A stretch of DNA of 64,000 bases, taken from Maribacter thermophilus. GTDB taxonomy: Bacteria; Bacteroidota; Bacteroidia; Flavobacteriales; Flavobacteriaceae. Below the pieces are notes generated by a model. That model ran no database searches. It was not told where the DNA came from and saw only the letters and a program-made list of their open reading frames with translations. Shown here in pieces: positions 62,172 to 64,000 of the stretch (positions within the stretch are counted from its first letter, which is position 1; each line of letters begins with the position of its first letter). Both the position numbers and the translations under genes were made by a program. The DNA lies in NCBI RefSeq assembly GCF_001020565.1, contig NZ_LDAS01000001.1, forward strand, positions 1,030,402-1,094,401. The letters run 5' to 3'.

Positions 62172-64000
62172 GTGAATATTGAAGCGCAACAAATTCTTCG
62201 AAAGTATTGGGGCCACCCACATTTTAGGGATTCGCAAGAAACCATTATAGAAGCCGCCCTTAAAGGAGAAGATGTGCTCGGACTCTTGCCCACTGGCGGT
62301 GGCAAATCTATCTGTTTTCAGGTGCCGGCAATGATGCAAGAAGGTATCTGTATAGTGGTATCTCCTTTAATAGCGCTTATTCAAGATCAAGTCTCTTCAT
62401 TAAAGAATATAGGTATTAAAGCCATCGGACTAACGGGAGGTCTAAGTTTTGAGGACATAAGCAACCTTTTGGATAATTGCATCTATGGCAATTATAAATT
62501 TCTATATCTATCGCCAGAGCGATTGCAACAAGAAATTGTTCAGGATAGGATCCGCCAAATGAACGTAAATCTTTTTGTCGTAGACGAGGCCCACTGTATT
62601 TCACAATGGGGCCATGATTTTAGACCCGCTTACCTAAAGTGTGAAATTATCAGAGATCTTCATCCAGAAATTCCTATTATGGCTCTTACGGCAACGGCTA
62701 CTACCAGAGTTGCCAAAGACATAATAAATTCGTTGCGACTCTCGGACCCATTGGTTAAAAGAGATTCTTTTTCTCGAAAGAACATAGCCTTTAAAGTAGA
62801 TAAGAACGAGGATAAAAAATTTCAGCTAATACAGTATTGTAAAGCGTTAAAGAAAAGCGCCATCGTCTATACCAGAACCAGAAGAACTACAGAGGAACTT
62901 AGCAGATACTTGTCCGCCCATGGCATTTCTTCTGCGTTTTACCATGGAGGCATTACGGAAAAAAACAAGAAAACGACATTGGCCAAATGGCTGAACAATG
63001 AGGCAAAGGTCATGGTTGCGACCAATGCCTTTGGTATGGGAATAGATAAGGCCGACGTAGCACTGGTAGTACATTACCAAATACCCGATTGTATAGAAAA
63101 TTATTACCAAGAAGCTGGTAGGGCCGGAAGAAACGGTGAGGCCGCACAAGCCATATTATTGACCAACAAAGCCGACCAAGAACAGGTAAAGAAACAGTTT
63201 TTAAGTGTACTGCCAGACGTAGCTTTTGTAAAACTAGTGTACAATAAGCTGAACAATTTTTTTCAAATCGCCTATGGTGAAGGAAACGATACCAAGTACC
63301 GACTAAATTTTAATGAATTTTGCTCGGTGTACAAACTTAACGCCATGCTTACCTATAATGCTTTAAAAATATTGGATCAAAACTCTGTTATCGCATTATC
63401 TGAATCTTTCGCAAGAAAATCGAGTATCCAATTCATCATATCCAAAGATGTACTACATGAATACATCAACAAGAATAGGTCGGTAAGCGATTGTGTAAAA
63501 CTCATATTAAGAACATATGGGGGTATTTTTGAGTTCGAAACCAAAATAAACACCTTTTCCATAGCCAAAAAACTAAACCTGCCGGAAAAAGTTGTCTTGG
63601 AGAAACTGGAAGTTTTAGCTACTGACGGTATTATAGATTATAAAGCATCTCACAGCGATCTAGAAGTTACATTTTTAATGCCAAGGGAAGATGACCATAC
63701 CATAAATAGGTTCGCCAATACCATAAAGGAACAGAACCTATTAAAAAAACATCAAGTGCAGCAAATGCTCTCCTATATTAACACCGATAACGTTTGCAGA
63801 AGTAGACAACTATTACTTTATTTTGGCGAAAAGCAAACAACGGTATGTGGAAAGTGCGATGTGTGTTTGGCGAATAACGAGGACCTGTCCAATACCGACA
63901 GTTTAAAAATAATGGTAAAAAAACTTTTGTCTACTGGAAGATTTTCTTCTAGAGAGCTGCAACAGCATCTTGACTGTTCGCCAAATATGCTGATGATAAT
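62172..64000 (+). CDS. recQ: ATP-dependent DNA helicase RecQ, C-terminally truncated by the window
   Basis: 609 codons visible, running off the right end. The GTG at 62172 directly follows the ATPase stop. Superfamily 2 motifs are complete: GLLPTGGGKSICFQ (K45), VVDEAHCISQWGHDFRP (DEAH at 138-141), ALTATAT, FYHGGITE, VATNAFGMGIDKADV and QEAGRAGRNGE. The RQC zinc site is seen as CRSRQLLLYFGEK with CGKCDVC. The HRDC domain would lie beyond the window. It unwinds recombination and fork intermediates. Confidence 0.94.
   Translation, partial: MNIEAQQILRKYWGHPHFRDSQETIIEAALKGEDVLGLLPTGGGKSICFQVPAMMQEGICIVVSPLIALIQDQVSSLKNIGIKAIGLTGGLSFEDISNLLDNCIYGNYKFLYLSPERLQQEIVQDRIRQMNVNLFVVDEAHCISQWGHDFRPAYLKCEIIRDLHPEIPIMALTATATTRVAKDIINSLRLSDPLVKRDSFSRKNIAFKVDKNEDKKFQLIQYCKALKKSAIVYTRTRRTTEELSRYLSAHGISSAFYHGGITEKNKKTTLAKWLNNEAKVMVATNAFGMGIDKADVALVVHYQIPDCIENYYQEAGRAGRNGEAAQAILLTNKADQEQVKKQFLSVLPDVAFVKLVYNKLNNFFQIAYGEGNDTKYRLNFNEFCSVYKLNAMLTYNALKILDQNSVIALSESFARKSSIQFIISKDVLHEYINKNRSVSDCVKLILRTYGGIFEFETKINTFSIAKKLNLPEKVVLEKLEVLATDGIIDYKASHSDLEVTFLMPREDDHTINRFANTIKEQNLLKKHQVQQMLSYINTDNVCRSRQLLLYFGEKQTTVCGKCDVCLANNEDLSNTDSLKIMVKKLLSTGRFSSRELQQHLDCSPNMLMI

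Noticed and set aside
1..64000. CRISPR array, prophage, IS element or integron
   Set aside because: No regular direct repeats, transposase, integrase or att-like duplication was seen, including next to the tRNA-His gene.

Overview
The window looks like chromosomal DNA from a marine Flavobacteriaceae member (Bacteroidota); I cannot name the genus. The signs are AT-rich intergenic DNA, Bacteroidota-type promoters (TAnnTTTG at -7) placed close to start codons, almost no Shine-Dalgarno sequences, SPII lipoproteins with short signal peptides, a type IX secretion-like C-terminus, a bacillithiol gene (bshB1), a fused ResB-CcsA cytochrome c assembly protein, TonB-receptor architecture, and many DUF families typical of this phylum (DUF2520, DUF2911, DUF4290, DUF6146, DUF6340, DUF6787). 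No phage, insertion sequence, CRISPR array or integron was seen. The region reads as a stable core chromosome, not an island.

Layout. 0-4.4 kb: truncated M14 peptidase, XRE regulator with a pair of palindromes between them, small lipoprotein, TAT-exported Gfo/Idh/MocA oxidoreductase, sterol desaturase-like hydroxylase. 4.5-10.9 kb (minus): parC, parE, ychF, ferredoxin. 11.0-16.2 kb (plus): LuxC-like acyl-CoA reductase, serC, serA, DUF937, then three small envelope genes. 15.8-18.5 kb: small Cys/His protein and a TonB-dependent receptor with a His/Glu loop (metal uptake?). 18.5-21.2 kb (minus): sulfite dehydrogenase Mo subunit with a membrane-anchored cytochrome c, small membrane protein, folE. 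21.4-30.3 kb: lolD-like ATPase, CPBP protease, TIGR02757, S10 peptidase, an SGNH hydrolase and CrtI-like oxidoreductase pair, M28 peptidase. 30.4 kb: tRNA-His. 30.7-35.0 kb: two tandem paralogous TPR sensor histidine kinases. 35.0-41.7 kb: bshB1, trans-sulfuration enzyme, M14 lipoprotein peptidase, ccsBA. 41.9-45.3 kb: DUF2520, kdsC, maf, lipoprotein, short MscS. 45.4-51.0 kb: PIG-L deacetylase, an unlisted 37-aa membrane protein, sodium:solute symporter, galK. 51-53.1 kb: DUF2911 and a T9SS-like secreted protein. 53.3-55.8 kb: SRPBCC-SDR-photolyase light-stress operon. 55.8-64 kb: DUF6340, M20 amidohydrolase, exported VOC protein, murA (with a Cys-to-Asp change), DUF4290, DUF493, an AAA ATPase and a truncated recQ.

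Themes. Much of the window serves the cell envelope (murA, kdsC, lolD, lipoproteins, MscS) and exported hydrolysis of peptides, esters and sugars (two M14, M28, S10, M20, PIG-L, SGNH) feeding uptake systems. A second theme is sulfur, thiol and redox chemistry: trans-sulfuration plus bacillithiol, sulfite oxidation, cytochrome c assembly, ferredoxin. I did not find one dramatic unknown system. The best leads are the hidden 37-aa membrane protein next to the symporter, the small Cys/His protein with the His/Glu-loop receptor, the tandem orphan kinases, the LuxC-like reductase with the serine pathway, and the SGNH/CrtI pair.
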